Below the pieces are notes generated by a model. That model had not been told where the DNA came from. It saw only the letters and a program-made list of their open reading frames with translations, and did not search any database. A stretch of 64,000 nucleotides of DNA from NCBI RefSeq assembly GCF_030297155.1, contig NZ_AP028068.1:124001-188000 (forward strand), read 5' to 3'. The stretch comes from Vibrio sp. FE10 (GTDB lineage: Bacteria; Pseudomonadota; Gammaproteobacteria; Enterobacterales; Vibrionaceae). Below are positions 47,270-55,262 of this stretch, piece by piece (the stretch's first letter is position 1; each line of letters begins with the position of its first letter). The position numbers and the translations under genes are program-made.

Positions 47270-48535
47270 ATGTCACAACTCAAACAAGAAATCACGCTAA
47301 TGTCCGGAATTGGACAACTCTCTACGACCTTGCTGGGTACTGGGCTCTTTATGATTCCCGCTATTGCCGCTGGCATCGCAGGGCAGTTGTCACTACTCGC
47401 GTGGTTAATCCTGTTTATCGCTATTTGCCCGATCGCCCTAACCTTTGCAGCATTAGGGAAACGCTACCCTAATGCAGGAGGCACGGCCTATTTTGTGCGC
47501 CAAGCGTTCAGCGAGCGATTAGAAACGAGCGTTGCTTGGTTGTTTGTGAGTGTGATCCCTGTCGGCATTCCCGCTGCGATTGCATTGGCGGGCGGCTTTG
47601 CTCAACAACTGCTACCCGTACCACTCGACACACCTCTGGGTGCTCAATCCTTTACCGTCGCTCTGCTTATCGCCGTCAATTTGATGGGCAGTAAGTCTTC
47701 CGGCCGCTTACAAACCGTGATTGCATTGTCCATCTTTGCCTTAGTCAGCGCTTTTGTCTGGAAAGCCGACATCACTGCAGCTGACATAGCGGTTCCGACT
47801 ATGACATCCGATTCAATGTGGTCTATTGGTGCGGCACTGGCGGTCATGTTTTGGTGCTTTGTCGGGATAGAAGCCTTTGCTCACATGGGAGAGGAATTTA
47901 AAAATCCACAACGTGACTTCCCAATCGCCATCATTGCAGGGTGTTTCGTCGCGGGCTTAGTGTACTGGGCTTGTTCAGTGGTTATTATCAAGCTAGGCGC
48001 TTATGGTTCACCTGAGTTTGATGCTGCCTCTATCCCTTGGGTGACAGAACAACTGTTTGGCAATGGCTTTAAAACCGTCATCAGTGTACTTGGCTTCTTT
48101 GCTTGTTTTGCGAGCCTAAACCTTTATACCCAAAGCTTGTCTCGCATGATTTGGGCTCAAGCTCGTCAGCACACCCCTACCAGTAAAATGGCGCAGCTTA
48201 ATAGCCGTGGCGTACCACTTTATCCAACCTTGGCTATTGGCTTTATCGCGCTTATCTCGTGTGTGATTGGTGAGCTGTCGGATTTGGATCTCGAGTTCTT
48301 TCTTAAACTCGCCAATGGCATTTTTGTTTTGGTTTATCTGCTTGCGATGTTAGCAGCCTGCCGATTACTGACTGGCGCATCTAGATACACAGCCATGATC
48401 TCATTGGTCATCTGTACGCTGGTGTTTATCTGCCTAAGTTGGTCGATGCTTTATGCTGTGACTGTTTTTGTGACATTGTCACTCCCTTGGCGCAAATGGT
48501 TGGGTAAACCCACCGTCTCTATCGACAAGTTGTAG
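47270..48535 (+). CDS. yjeH: YjeH-like L-methionine/branched-chain amino-acid exporter (APC family)
   Basis: 421-aa APC-superfamily transporter with about 12 helices. The first-helix GIGQLSTTLLGTGLFMIPAIAAGIAG (unwound TM1 GxG motif) and GKRYPNAGGTAYF with FWCFVGIEAFAHMGEEFKNPQRDFP (TM6 signature) match YjeH rather than AroP/LysP types. It exports methionine and branched-chain amino acids in E. coli. AGGAG ribosome site. Divergent from the Lrp gene. Its stop codon lies in an ATCGACAAG/CTTGTCGAT hairpin. Confidence 0.88.
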   Translation: MSQLKQEITLMSGIGQLSTTLLGTGLFMIPAIAAGIAGQLSLLAWLILFIAICPIALTFAALGKRYPNAGGTAYFVRQAFSERLETSVAWLFVSVIPVGIPAAIALAGGFAQQLLPVPLDTPLGAQSFTVALLIAVNLMGSKSSGRLQTVIALSIFALVSAFVWKADITAADIAVPTMTSDSMWSIGAALAVMFWCFVGIEAFAHMGEEFKNPQRDFPIAIIAGCFVAGLVYWACSVVIIKLGAYGSPEFDAASIPWVTEQLFGNGFKTVISVLGFFACFASLNLYTQSLSRMIWAQARQHTPTSKMAQLNSRGVPLYPTLAIGFIALISCVIGELSDLDLEFFLKLANGIFVLVYLLAMLAACRLLTGASRYTAMISLVICTLVFICLSWSMLYAVTVFVTLSLPWRKWLGKPTVSIDKL

Positions 48536-48543
48536 CTTGTCGA
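48521..48543 (+). terminator. Hairpin spanning the yjeH stop codon
   Basis: Perfect 9-bp ATCGACAAG / CTTGTCGAT stem; the TAG stop is in the loop/descending arm. No T tract follows. A second stem AAAGCCGA / TCGGCTTT at 48579-48612 lies inside the convergent mocR-like coding end. Confidence 0.5.
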
Positions 48544-48568
48544 TAAGTTATAAATAGCATCACCGCAG

Positions 48569-50029
48569 TTATTGATAAAAAAGCCGAGCGATCTGTTTGA
48601 TCTTCGGCTTTATCTCGACCAATCGGATATTACCAAAGCCGAGGATCACGGCATTCCAATCGCGAATATTGGTTGATCCATACTCGTAAAAATCAAAAGG
48701 TCTGATTACGACATTTTCCTGCTCAGCCCGTCGGCTCCACTCGTGTTCAGATATCCCTTGGTACCACTTCACCGTTACATGTAATCCTGCGGCTTGGCTG
48801 ATCACTTCAAGGTCTCCGTTAAACTCGCTTTGAATAGCGTCAATCATCGCTTCATATTTGAGTTTATATGAACGACGCATCTTTCTGATATGTCGTAGCA
48901 AGTCACCTTCATGGACGAAATCAGCCAGCGCTTCTTGTGTATGTGCAGCCGTGTCTCCGGTGAGCGCGTCTTTAATCTCGAGACACCTCGCAACCAAGTG
49001 TTCAGGTACAACTAAGTATCCTAAGCGCAAGCCGTTGAACATGACTTTACTCAGTGAACCGACATAGATAATTCGGTCGTCAAAGCCTAACTTACCCGCC
49101 AGCCCCTGCATGCTTGTATACGGACGATGAGCAAATTGAAATTCACTGTCGTAGTCATCTTCAATGATCCAAGACTGATTTTTGTTGGCCCAATCAATCA
49201 GTTTCAAGCGTTGTTCTGTGTTGAGTGTCGTCCCCATTGGATATTGATTACTTGGGGTCACATACAAAGCCTTAGCATCACTGGCTAAAATCTTATCAAC
49301 GTCGAGACCCACTTTTTCACGCACACTGACGCCATCAAGATCGAGCTTTAGCATATCGACAATTTTATGGACCTGTCGATAACCAGGCTCCTCCATCAGG
49401 ATTTGGTCGCCCATCGCCAACGTGGCCATTAAGCCAATTGAGATTGCTTGCTGTGCCCCTGCCGTGATGATGATTCTGTCTGCATGACACCGAACTGAAC
49501 GGCTGCTCGCGAGGTAGCCGCTTAGTGCTTCTCTTAAGGCAAAGCTGCCTTGAACATCTTGATTACCTGCGATGTTCTGACGTGTTCCGTGTCGCTGCAG
49601 TAATCTCTGCCACTTAGCAAAAGGGAATGCATCCAGATCGGGTACACCCGGAGCAAAACTTCGGTTGATATCATTGGATGTCACTCGCGCGCTACTTGCT
49701 GTATCAACCTCTGCACTCACATCATGTGAACTCTGAATACTGCTCGATTGAGATAAACTCAAGAAATGTTCAGGCTGTTCAACCGACACATAAAAACCTG
49801 AACCTTGCTTGCTCTCGATATAACCTTCGGTGACCAGTTGTTCATACGCGTAAATCACCGTATTTCGGCTTACTGACAATTCCACAGCCAACTTGCGCGT
49901 TGAAGGTAACTTGCTGCCCTTGCTCCATAAATCTTGGACAATCTTTTCTCTTATCGCATGAAACAAGGCGGTTTGGCGTGTGTCATGTTGATCGTCTAAC
50001 TGTAGGTCACCGACATCAATAGGCTGCAT
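48569..50029 (-). CDS. MocR/PdxR-type GntR-aminotransferase regulator
   Basis: 486 aa from the ATG at 50027-50029 (an in-frame TTG lies 12 bp upstream). N-terminal GntR winged HTH: ALFHAIREKIVQDLWSKGSKLPSTRKLAVELSVSRNTVIYAYEQLVTEGYIESKQGSGFYV. A linker leads to a fold-type I aminotransferase domain (~130-480) with the PLP Lys in YVGSLSKVMFNGLRLGYLV and DYDSEF upstream. Such proteins sense PLP or amino acids. It is divergent from a PPOX-fold flavin/PLP oxidase-like gene, the pairing expected for a MocR regulator and its target. Confidence 0.92.
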   Translation of the reverse strand: MQPIDVGDLQLDDQHDTRQTALFHAIREKIVQDLWSKGSKLPSTRKLAVELSVSRNTVIYAYEQLVTEGYIESKQGSGFYVSVEQPEHFLSLSQSSSIQSSHDVSAEVDTASSARVTSNDINRSFAPGVPDLDAFPFAKWQRLLQRHGTRQNIAGNQDVQGSFALREALSGYLASSRSVRCHADRIIITAGAQQAISIGLMATLAMGDQILMEEPGYRQVHKIVDMLKLDLDGVSVREKVGLDVDKILASDAKALYVTPSNQYPMGTTLNTEQRLKLIDWANKNQSWIIEDDYDSEFQFAHRPYTSMQGLAGKLGFDDRIIYVGSLSKVMFNGLRLGYLVVPEHLVARCLEIKDALTGDTAAHTQEALADFVHEGDLLRHIRKMRRSYKLKYEAMIDAIQSEFNGDLEVISQAAGLHVTVKWYQGISEHEWSRRAEQENVVIRPFDFYEYGSTNIRDWNAVILGFGNIRLVEIKPKIKQIARLFYQ

Positions 50030-50119
50030 AACTGGATCCAAATAGTGTTTAAAAGTGGCTCTATTTAATAGACCAGTTAATCGCTACATTGTTCAAAAGG
50101 CAATGATTAAGGAGCGATT

Positions 50120-50779
50120 ATGTTATCTAACACGAAAAGAACCACGATCAAGAAAGGGGCTCACAAGGCCGAATTTGAACCAGAAAAACTGCATCAGATC
50201 ATTGATGAAAGCTTAATCGCGCACATTGCACTAGAAGGTGAGCAAGGCCCGTTGATTATCCCAATGCTCGCATGGCGAGTGGATGACATGGTCTATATCC
50301 ATGGCGCCAAAAACAGCCGTCTTCTGAAAGGGTTAAAAAAGGGAAACCCTACCTGCCTAACATTTACTTTGTTTGATGGCTGGGTGTTGGCACGTTCTGC
50401 TTTTCATCACAGTGCGCATTACCGCTCAGCAGTGGTATTTGGGTCTTTCTCTGCGATTGATGATAACCAAGAAAAAGATCGCTTGTTGAACATCTTCATT
50501 GAGCAAATCGCACCGGGCAGAACCGATGAAGTCAGGCTCAGCAATGAAAAGGAGCTGACCGCGACCGAACTACTAGCGATACCGTTAACCGAAGCGTCTG
50601 TGAAGATAGGGAAACATGGTGTGAATGATGATAAAGCCGATATGGATACCCCCGTTTGGGCAGGCGTATTACCTTATCGCACCGTTGTTGGACCATTAGA
50701 GACGGTTCCTGAACAAGAAGGCCTTGTCGATAAGCCGGATTACCAAGCAGCCTATGGTGAACGTTGGTATCAGAATTAG
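50120..50779 (+). CDS. Pyridoxamine 5'-phosphate oxidase-fold flavin-binding protein
   Basis: 219 aa, split beta-barrel PPOX/NimA-like family. KGAHKAEFEPEKLHQIIDESLIAHIALEGEQGPLIIPMLAWRVDDMVYIHGAKNSRLLKGL is the flavin-binding start; a VFGSFSAIDD strand follows. Closely resembles the flavin-nucleotide-binding proteins that sit divergent to MocR regulators. AAGGAG ribosome site is excellent. Exact substrate (B6 vitamer, quinone, nitro compound) is not deducible. Confidence 0.85.
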   Translation: MLSNTKRTTIKKGAHKAEFEPEKLHQIIDESLIAHIALEGEQGPLIIPMLAWRVDDMVYIHGAKNSRLLKGLKKGNPTCLTFTLFDGWVLARSAFHHSAHYRSAVVFGSFSAIDDNQEKDRLLNIFIEQIAPGRTDEVRLSNEKELTATELLAIPLTEASVKIGKHGVNDDKADMDTPVWAGVLPYRTVVGPLETVPEQEGLVDKPDYQAAYGERWYQN

Positions 50780-50849
50780 TATTCTATAATGGTCAATACG
50801 ATAAAATTGTATACAATCTGACTTATCAAAAATTTAACATAGTCAGAAA

Positions 50850-51752
50850 ATGCAGAAGAGTAAGGACATTCTCCCACTTCAAGGCTTGCTCAATGGTATT
50901 GGGCAAGTCTATTTCACATCATCTGTCGTGACTTCCCTTCTGCTATTGCTCGCCATTTCAATTGAATCTCTGCCACTGGCTTTTCTTACCTTATTCGGTG
51001 CGAGTTGCAGCTACGGTTTTTCCCTGTATACCAATAAGCCGTCTCAAGATATTGATAATGGTATGTATGGGTTAAATGGCGCGCTGATTGCTTTGTTTAT
51101 CGGGAATTTCTTTGATGTGAATACGTGGCTGATTTTAGTAGTCGCTCTCGGTTCGCTGATTACCGTACCTATCGCCAAGATCGTGTTTAGCTTTAAGAAG
51201 TATCGCGGTTACACAAGTGCCTTTATTGTCACCTCTTGGTCTATCTACATGATTCAATCAGGCTTGAACCTCCCTTTTTTCACACCCTCAAACACTACAT
51301 CACAGTCGGCGGCGCTTTTGGCATTCAACGATTGGTTGAACCTACCAAGTATGGCGATAACGTTATTAAAAGGCATTAGCCAAGTCAGCTTCATCAACAA
51401 TGAGTTATCGGGGTTGGTTATCTTGGCTGCGATTGCGTTCAACAACATCAAGCATGCGTTATGGGTCGTGCTTGCCGTAGCCGTCAGCACAGCTTTCAGC
51501 TATTTAATCGGAGTATCCGACGAACGGATCCAACAAGGGCTTTATGGTTACAATGCTGTGCTTGCGACCTTAGCGCTTGTGCTTTATCAACGTATCCCTT
51601 GGCCGCTCATTGTCCTATCTATGTTACTAAGCTGCTTGGTCACTTTGGGCTTTCATACCTTGGCACTACTTCCACTAACAGCACCTTTCATTCTGAGTAC
51701 TTGGACAGCGGTTTACTTATCAGGCTTATTGCAGAAACGAAGCTGGGCCTAA
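50850..51752 (+). CDS. Urea transporter (UT family)
   Basis: 300-aa channel-type urea transporter. The two homologous halves carry the UT signature: QGLLNGIGQVYFTSS with DNGMYGLNGALIALFIG in the first, LLKGISQVSFINNELSGLVILAAI with QQGLYGYNAVLATLAL in the second, together lining the selectivity filter. About ten helices, as in Desulfovibrio UT. It moves urea down its gradient. No urease or nickel genes accompany it here, so it serves uptake or efflux for enzymes elsewhere (inference). Convergent with the AraC gene. Confidence 0.9.
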   Translation: MQKSKDILPLQGLLNGIGQVYFTSSVVTSLLLLLAISIESLPLAFLTLFGASCSYGFSLYTNKPSQDIDNGMYGLNGALIALFIGNFFDVNTWLILVVALGSLITVPIAKIVFSFKKYRGYTSAFIVTSWSIYMIQSGLNLPFFTPSNTTSQSAALLAFNDWLNLPSMAITLLKGISQVSFINNELSGLVILAAIAFNNIKHALWVVLAVAVSTAFSYLIGVSDERIQQGLYGYNAVLATLALVLYQRIPWPLIVLSMLLSCLVTLGFHTLALLPLTAPFILSTWTAVYLSGLLQKRSWA

Positions 51753-51764
51753 AAGAAAGCAAAC

Positions 51765-52772
51765 TTATAGATCCGTCCAGAATCGCTCAACATATTGCTT
51801 AGGCGTTAAGCCACGGTGCTTTTTAAACATTCGATTAAAGCTTGCCACATTGGTGTAGCCTAAACGTTTCGCGACCTCTTCGACCGGGAGTTTGTAGCTC
51901 AACAATTCCACTGCGACATTGCTCAGTGCGTACCCCATGATGGTGGAAAAGTTGACGCCCAACTTGTGCAAACGGCGTTGAAACTGCTGCTCAGAAAGCC
52001 CTAATAAACTAGAAACCTTGTGAAGAGTTGGTAAACCAAAGTGGCGACTGTAATTGATCATCTCATAGGTGACCTTATGTTCATCACCTGCATCTGGCAT
52101 GTTGAGATAATTGTCTAAATCGTGGAAGTTCATCGCCAAGCTCATTTTACCTGCTGCCGGAGACTGATTAATGGATAGCCTCAGTTTACTTGGAATCCAG
52201 ACCTCTGTGCGTGGTTGTCCCCACTGAATATTGCACCCAAAGTACTCGTGATAAAGCTCAGTATTCTCACGATACCCAGCAATGGATACTGCTGCTGGTT
52301 TGAAGTCAGGCCCTAAATAACGCCTTAGGATCTTCATCATAAAAATCGCGATACGCACCGAGTCGTGTACTTTACCAACCTCAGAATACTCAGGGTTGTC
52401 ATAACACCATTTAATGAGTGTCCCAACTTGTGCGCCATATAAGAAAGCCCCCGACTGTAAACAGTGCAACCCGATATTGACTCGGCGAATCGCTGACGCG
52501 AGATCGTGACCCGAGAAAAACCAGTTAGCAAGTGGCCCTAACTTTTCAATATCCACCCTATCTGCCAGTTTCAAAATAATGTCGGGATCGCGGGTTTTCT
52601 GTTCGAGTAAGCCATACCATTGGTCCACTTCATTCACTGGAATCAGGTTCATCGCGTTAGCAAATACTGACTTGGGAATACCCAAAGAGTCCATATCTAA
52701 GTCACGATTGGCCGCCGCATACTGATATACACCTAAAATTCCTAATGCTCTTAGGAAGTTACAATTGTTCAT
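51765..52772 (-). CDS. AraC family transcriptional regulator
   Basis: 335 aa. The N-terminal two-thirds match the arabinose-binding-domain-like ('OruR/ArgR-type') sensor part of this family; the C terminus is an AraC HTH: LPTLHKVSSLLGLSEQQFQRRLHKLGVNFSTIMGYALSNVA and then VEEVAKRLGYTNVASFNRMFKKHRGLTPKQY (classical second motif). Convergent with the urea transporter and divergent from the YiaW/YiaV-like pair across ~134 bp, which makes that pair a possible target. Confidence 0.88.
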   Translation of the reverse strand: MNNCNFLRALGILGVYQYAAANRDLDMDSLGIPKSVFANAMNLIPVNEVDQWYGLLEQKTRDPDIILKLADRVDIEKLGPLANWFFSGHDLASAIRRVNIGLHCLQSGAFLYGAQVGTLIKWCYDNPEYSEVGKVHDSVRIAIFMMKILRRYLGPDFKPAAVSIAGYRENTELYHEYFGCNIQWGQPRTEVWIPSKLRLSINQSPAAGKMSLAMNFHDLDNYLNMPDAGDEHKVTYEMINYSRHFGLPTLHKVSSLLGLSEQQFQRRLHKLGVNFSTIMGYALSNVAVELLSYKLPVEEVAKRLGYTNVASFNRMFKKHRGLTPKQYVERFWTDL

Positions 52773-52906
52773 TTGCTACTAAGCCCCGAATTCCAAATTA
52801 CAGATCAAATCATATAGAACTCATTATTAAAGTAATTAGTAAATTTTCAACCTATAAATCTGATATCCATCACACTCGGCGCTCAAATTTAACCTAGGGT
52901 TGATCA

Positions 52907-53299
52907 ATGAGTTTACTAAGTGTCCCATTTGTTGGAACAGGCGCAGACACCGCACTACACGTTGTAGCAGGCGTTGTGTTGGTCGCGACAATCGCAGCAG
53001 CATGTTACGGCTTTTGGCGTGTTCATGAATTACCAATCAATAAAGCTCACAGTAAAGAGCATCACCAGCTCGGTTTAATTACCGCATTAACGTGGATTGG
53101 CTTCATATGGCACTGGGTATGGGTACTCGCAGTAATCGTGTCGTTTGTTGATATGGAAAAAGCCATTATCAACCTCAGGGATACATGGCGTGCGCCAAGC
53201 AACACCAGCACAGAGAGTACGAGCAATAACAATGCGGATACTGTCGGCAACGTAAACAGCACCCAATCGGTTGATAATAAGGAGAACCCAGCATGTTAG
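52907..53299 (+). CDS. DUF3302 (YiaW-like) inner-membrane protein
   Basis: 130 aa with two transmembrane helices (~18-38 HVVAGVVLVATIAAACYGF and ~58-82 ITALTWIGFIWHWVWVLAVIVSF) and a polar Asn/Ser/Thr-rich tail of ~45 residues. The pairing with the HlyD-like gene downstream copies the E. coli yiaW-yiaV pair. The stop overlaps the next start by 7 bp (ATGTTAG). Probably a partner subunit of the adaptor protein. Confidence 0.82.
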   Translation: MSLLSVPFVGTGADTALHVVAGVVLVATIAAACYGFWRVHELPINKAHSKEHHQLGLITALTWIGFIWHWVWVLAVIVSFVDMEKAIINLRDTWRAPSNTSTESTSNNNADTVGNVNSTQSVDNKENPAC

Positions 53300-54516
53300 A
53301 AGGTTTGGCTGTATGGGCACTCTTTATTTATTTGCTGCGTTTAGTGGGCATGCCGTGGAACAAAGGGACTAAGGCGTTTGCTTACTTAGGTGGTACGTCT
53401 TGGCTACTATTCGTCTGGGTTGGATTGGTCAACTTTACCCCAATGGATCTGTCTGGCGGGTCGGTTGTTCAGTCTCCGCATATTCAGCTGCGTCCAGACT
53501 CAACATCGGTCACCGGCAAAACCACCAAGGTTTACATCAGTCCAAACCAAGATGTGACGAAAGGTGAGCTGATCTACGAGATTGATGACACCAAATATGT
53601 CATCGCGAGAGACAAAGCGAGCGTTCAACTTGAATCGGCTCACGTTGCCTTAGATACCGCTCGCCAAGAAGTCAGCATCGCAAAGGTCAGCCATCAATCT
53701 GCGCTTGAAGACATTAAAGCGTCTATCGCACAAATTGAATCAGCAAAAACAGACTTAGTCCTTCAATCGAAGACACTCTCTCGTTACCAACGTCAGAACA
53801 ATGTTGTTGAACATACGATTACAGAGACCGACATAGACCAACAAACGGCAAAGGTAGACTTAGCGACGCATAATGTCACGACGTTAGAATCTCAACTGAG
53901 CAAGAAAGAAGTCGATGCCGAGAATGCGAAGTTAAACATTCACAAAGCAGAAACGAACGTCAGTAAAAAGCAAACTGAAGTCGACTCTGCAAAGGCAACC
54001 TTAGCCCAAGCGCAATGGGACCTTAACAGCACCAAAGTCACCGCCCCAACAGATGGCTTTGTGACTAACTTTATTCTTCGTGAGGGACAACGAGTCTCAA
54101 TGATGCCTCGTATCCAGATGTATACCGAAGAGAAATACGTGCTGATGCGAGTCAATCACCAAGCGATCCGTAACGTAAAAGTGGGCCAGCCTGCTGAATT
54201 TGCAACACCGGTTTATCCAGGGAAAGTTTTCTCTGCGACCGTTGAAGGTATTGTTGAAGCGACAGGTGAAGCACAAGCCAGTTTGCTTGGTATTGATGAA
54301 CAGGTTCGCGTCACAACCGGACGGAACCTTCAAAACAAACACCACTTCGTGAGACTGAAGATCGAAGAAACAGAAGGCTATGATATCCCAGTAGGTTCTG
54401 TTGGATTGGCATGGGTGAGCGGCGAAAAGCCAATCAGCTTTATGGCATTCTTAGATGTTATCCGTGGAATCATTATCAGAATGAAGTCGCAACTGTACTT
54501 CTTCTATTCGATATAA
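53293..54516 (+). CDS. HlyD-family membrane fusion protein (YiaV/YibH-like)
   Basis: 407 aa. Two N-terminal helices (~4-20 and ~28-48), unlike the single anchor of classical HlyD proteins. Then a lipoyl-like half motif (TKVYISPNQDVTKGELIYEID), a long coiled-coil hairpin (~105-230, many Glu/Lys/Ala heptads), the second lipoyl half (STKVTAPTDGFVTNFILREGQRV) and a beta-barrel domain. It forms the periplasmic adaptor of an efflux or secretion assembly. AAGGAG ribosome site. Terminator at 54547. No dedicated transporter or TolC gene is adjacent. Confidence 0.88.
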   Translation: MLEGLAVWALFIYLLRLVGMPWNKGTKAFAYLGGTSWLLFVWVGLVNFTPMDLSGGSVVQSPHIQLRPDSTSVTGKTTKVYISPNQDVTKGELIYEIDDTKYVIARDKASVQLESAHVALDTARQEVSIAKVSHQSALEDIKASIAQIESAKTDLVLQSKTLSRYQRQNNVVEHTITETDIDQQTAKVDLATHNVTTLESQLSKKEVDAENAKLNIHKAETNVSKKQTEVDSAKATLAQAQWDLNSTKVTAPTDGFVTNFILREGQRVSMMPRIQMYTEEKYVLMRVNHQAIRNVKVGQPAEFATPVYPGKVFSATVEGIVEATGEAQASLLGIDEQVRVTTGRNLQNKHHFVRLKIEETEGYDIPVGSVGLAWVSGEKPISFMAFLDVIRGIIIRMKSQLYFFYSI

Positions 54517-54546
54517 CACGACTTCAATAAATTAAAAGCAATCTTA

Positions 54547-54582
54547 AGCCCACATAGACTGATGTCATGTGGGCTTTTTTAG
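54547..54582 (+). terminator. Intrinsic terminator after the HlyD-like gene
   Basis: AAGCCCACAT / ATGTGGGCTT stem followed by TTTTTT. Confidence 0.9.
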
Positions 54583-54728
54583 TGCTTGCCTTAGTTTTAG
54601 TACCTGTCTTGGTTTTAGTATCAAGCTGGCTTCTTGTCTTTATCGCTTACTTACAACATTACAACACTTGGAAATGCTTAAATTCCCTTACTGATAAAAT
54701 GTAAAATTGGTTGCAGAGCATCAACAAT

Positions 54729-54754
54729 TCGCAAATTGCATTTTCATAATGCAA
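54729..54754 (+). promoter_or_regulatory. Tandem LuxO-like boxes, qrr copy A
   Basis: Two abutting 13-bp near-palindromes: TCGCA-AAT-TGCAT (54729-54741) and TTTCA-TAA-TGCAA (54742-54754), both near the LuxO motif TTGCA-N3-TGCAA. They lie 88-113 bp upstream of the predicted RNA start, the same distance as in copy B. Confidence 0.65.
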
Positions 54755-54814
54755 AAGCACCCTTCAAATACGCACCAAATTGCTGTAAAACAGCCCAATT
54801 CGCGGGTTTAAAAG

Positions 54815-54831
54815 TTGGCACGCTATCTGCA
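54815..54831 (+). promoter_or_regulatory. Sigma-54 promoter of qrr copy A
   Basis: TTGGCACG-N4-CTGCA matches the -24/-12 consensus TTGGCACG-N4-TTGCA except one base. The GC of -12 is 12 bp before the predicted start at 54842. Confidence 0.9.
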
Positions 54832-54841
54832 ATGTATATAT

Positions 54842-54950
54842 TGACCCTTCTTAAGCCGAGGGTCACCTAGCCAACTGACGTTGTTAGTGAACCTTTCTTG
54901 TTCACGATATATATAGGCCAATTGCGGATATTGCGATTGGCCATTTTTTT
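54842..54950 (+). ncRNA. qrr: Qrr-type quorum-regulatory small RNA (copy A)
   Basis: About 109 nt. The 5' stem-loop TGACCCTTCTTAAGC...GAGGGTCACC and the strongly conserved target-pairing region CTAGCCAACTGACGTTGTTAG match the known Vibrio Qrr RNAs. The terminator is GGCCAAT / ATTGGCC plus a seven-T tract (54916-54950). A sigma-54 promoter and LuxO-like boxes precede it, as for all known qrr genes. Qrr RNAs use Hfq to repress luxR/hapR mRNA and to activate others. The index number (1-5) cannot be assigned from this window. Confidence 0.93.
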
Positions 54951-55056
54951 GCCTGTAATTTAAGAAACATCGTCCATCCAATATACAGACACCCATTCAC
55001 ACTCATAATCGCTAGCATTCATAGTGAAGCTCAACCCTGACTCATCATCTACGCCA

Positions 55057-55072
55057 TAGAAAACGTTTTCTA
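55057..55072 (+). promoter_or_regulatory. PurR/LacI-type operator upstream of codB
   Basis: TAGAAAACGTTTTCTA, a perfect 16-bp palindrome with a central CG, as in LacI-family operators (PurR consensus ACGCAAACGTTTGCGT). It lies 190 bp before codB. Confidence 0.45.
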
Positions 55073-55177
55073 ATTATTTTTAAAAAATAAATATAAAAAG
55101 TAACCTCATGTTTTAAATGTCTATTTTAAACAAAGCTGTCTTAATGGCGGACTTATTGACAAAACTAGCATTGACTA

Positions 55178-55193
55178 TGTGATTTATATCACC
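55178..55193 (+). promoter_or_regulatory. CRP-like site upstream of codB
   Basis: TGTGA-TTTATA-TCACC, one mismatch from TGTGA-N6-TCACA, 70 bp before the codB ATG. Confidence 0.5.
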
Positions 55194-55262
55194 ATAATGC
55201 GCTCGTTTGCCTGCAATACGGCGACCGTTATTTTTAATTTTGATCAATTGCGGAGGTAAAAA

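Noticed and set aside
47188..47472. Plus-strand ORF across the CAGTCT repeat and yjeH start
   Set aside because: Reading frame is a repeat-driven shadow of yjeH.
48566..48580. TTATTGATAAAA resembling a LuxR/HapR half-site
   Set aside because: It overlaps the end of the mocR-like coding sequence and a hairpin, has only one half, and is not upstream of a gene.
54916..54950. Terminator hairpin read as an ordinary attenuator of codB
   Set aside because: The upstream sequence is a complete Qrr with its own sigma-54 promoter, so the hairpin is the sRNA terminator.
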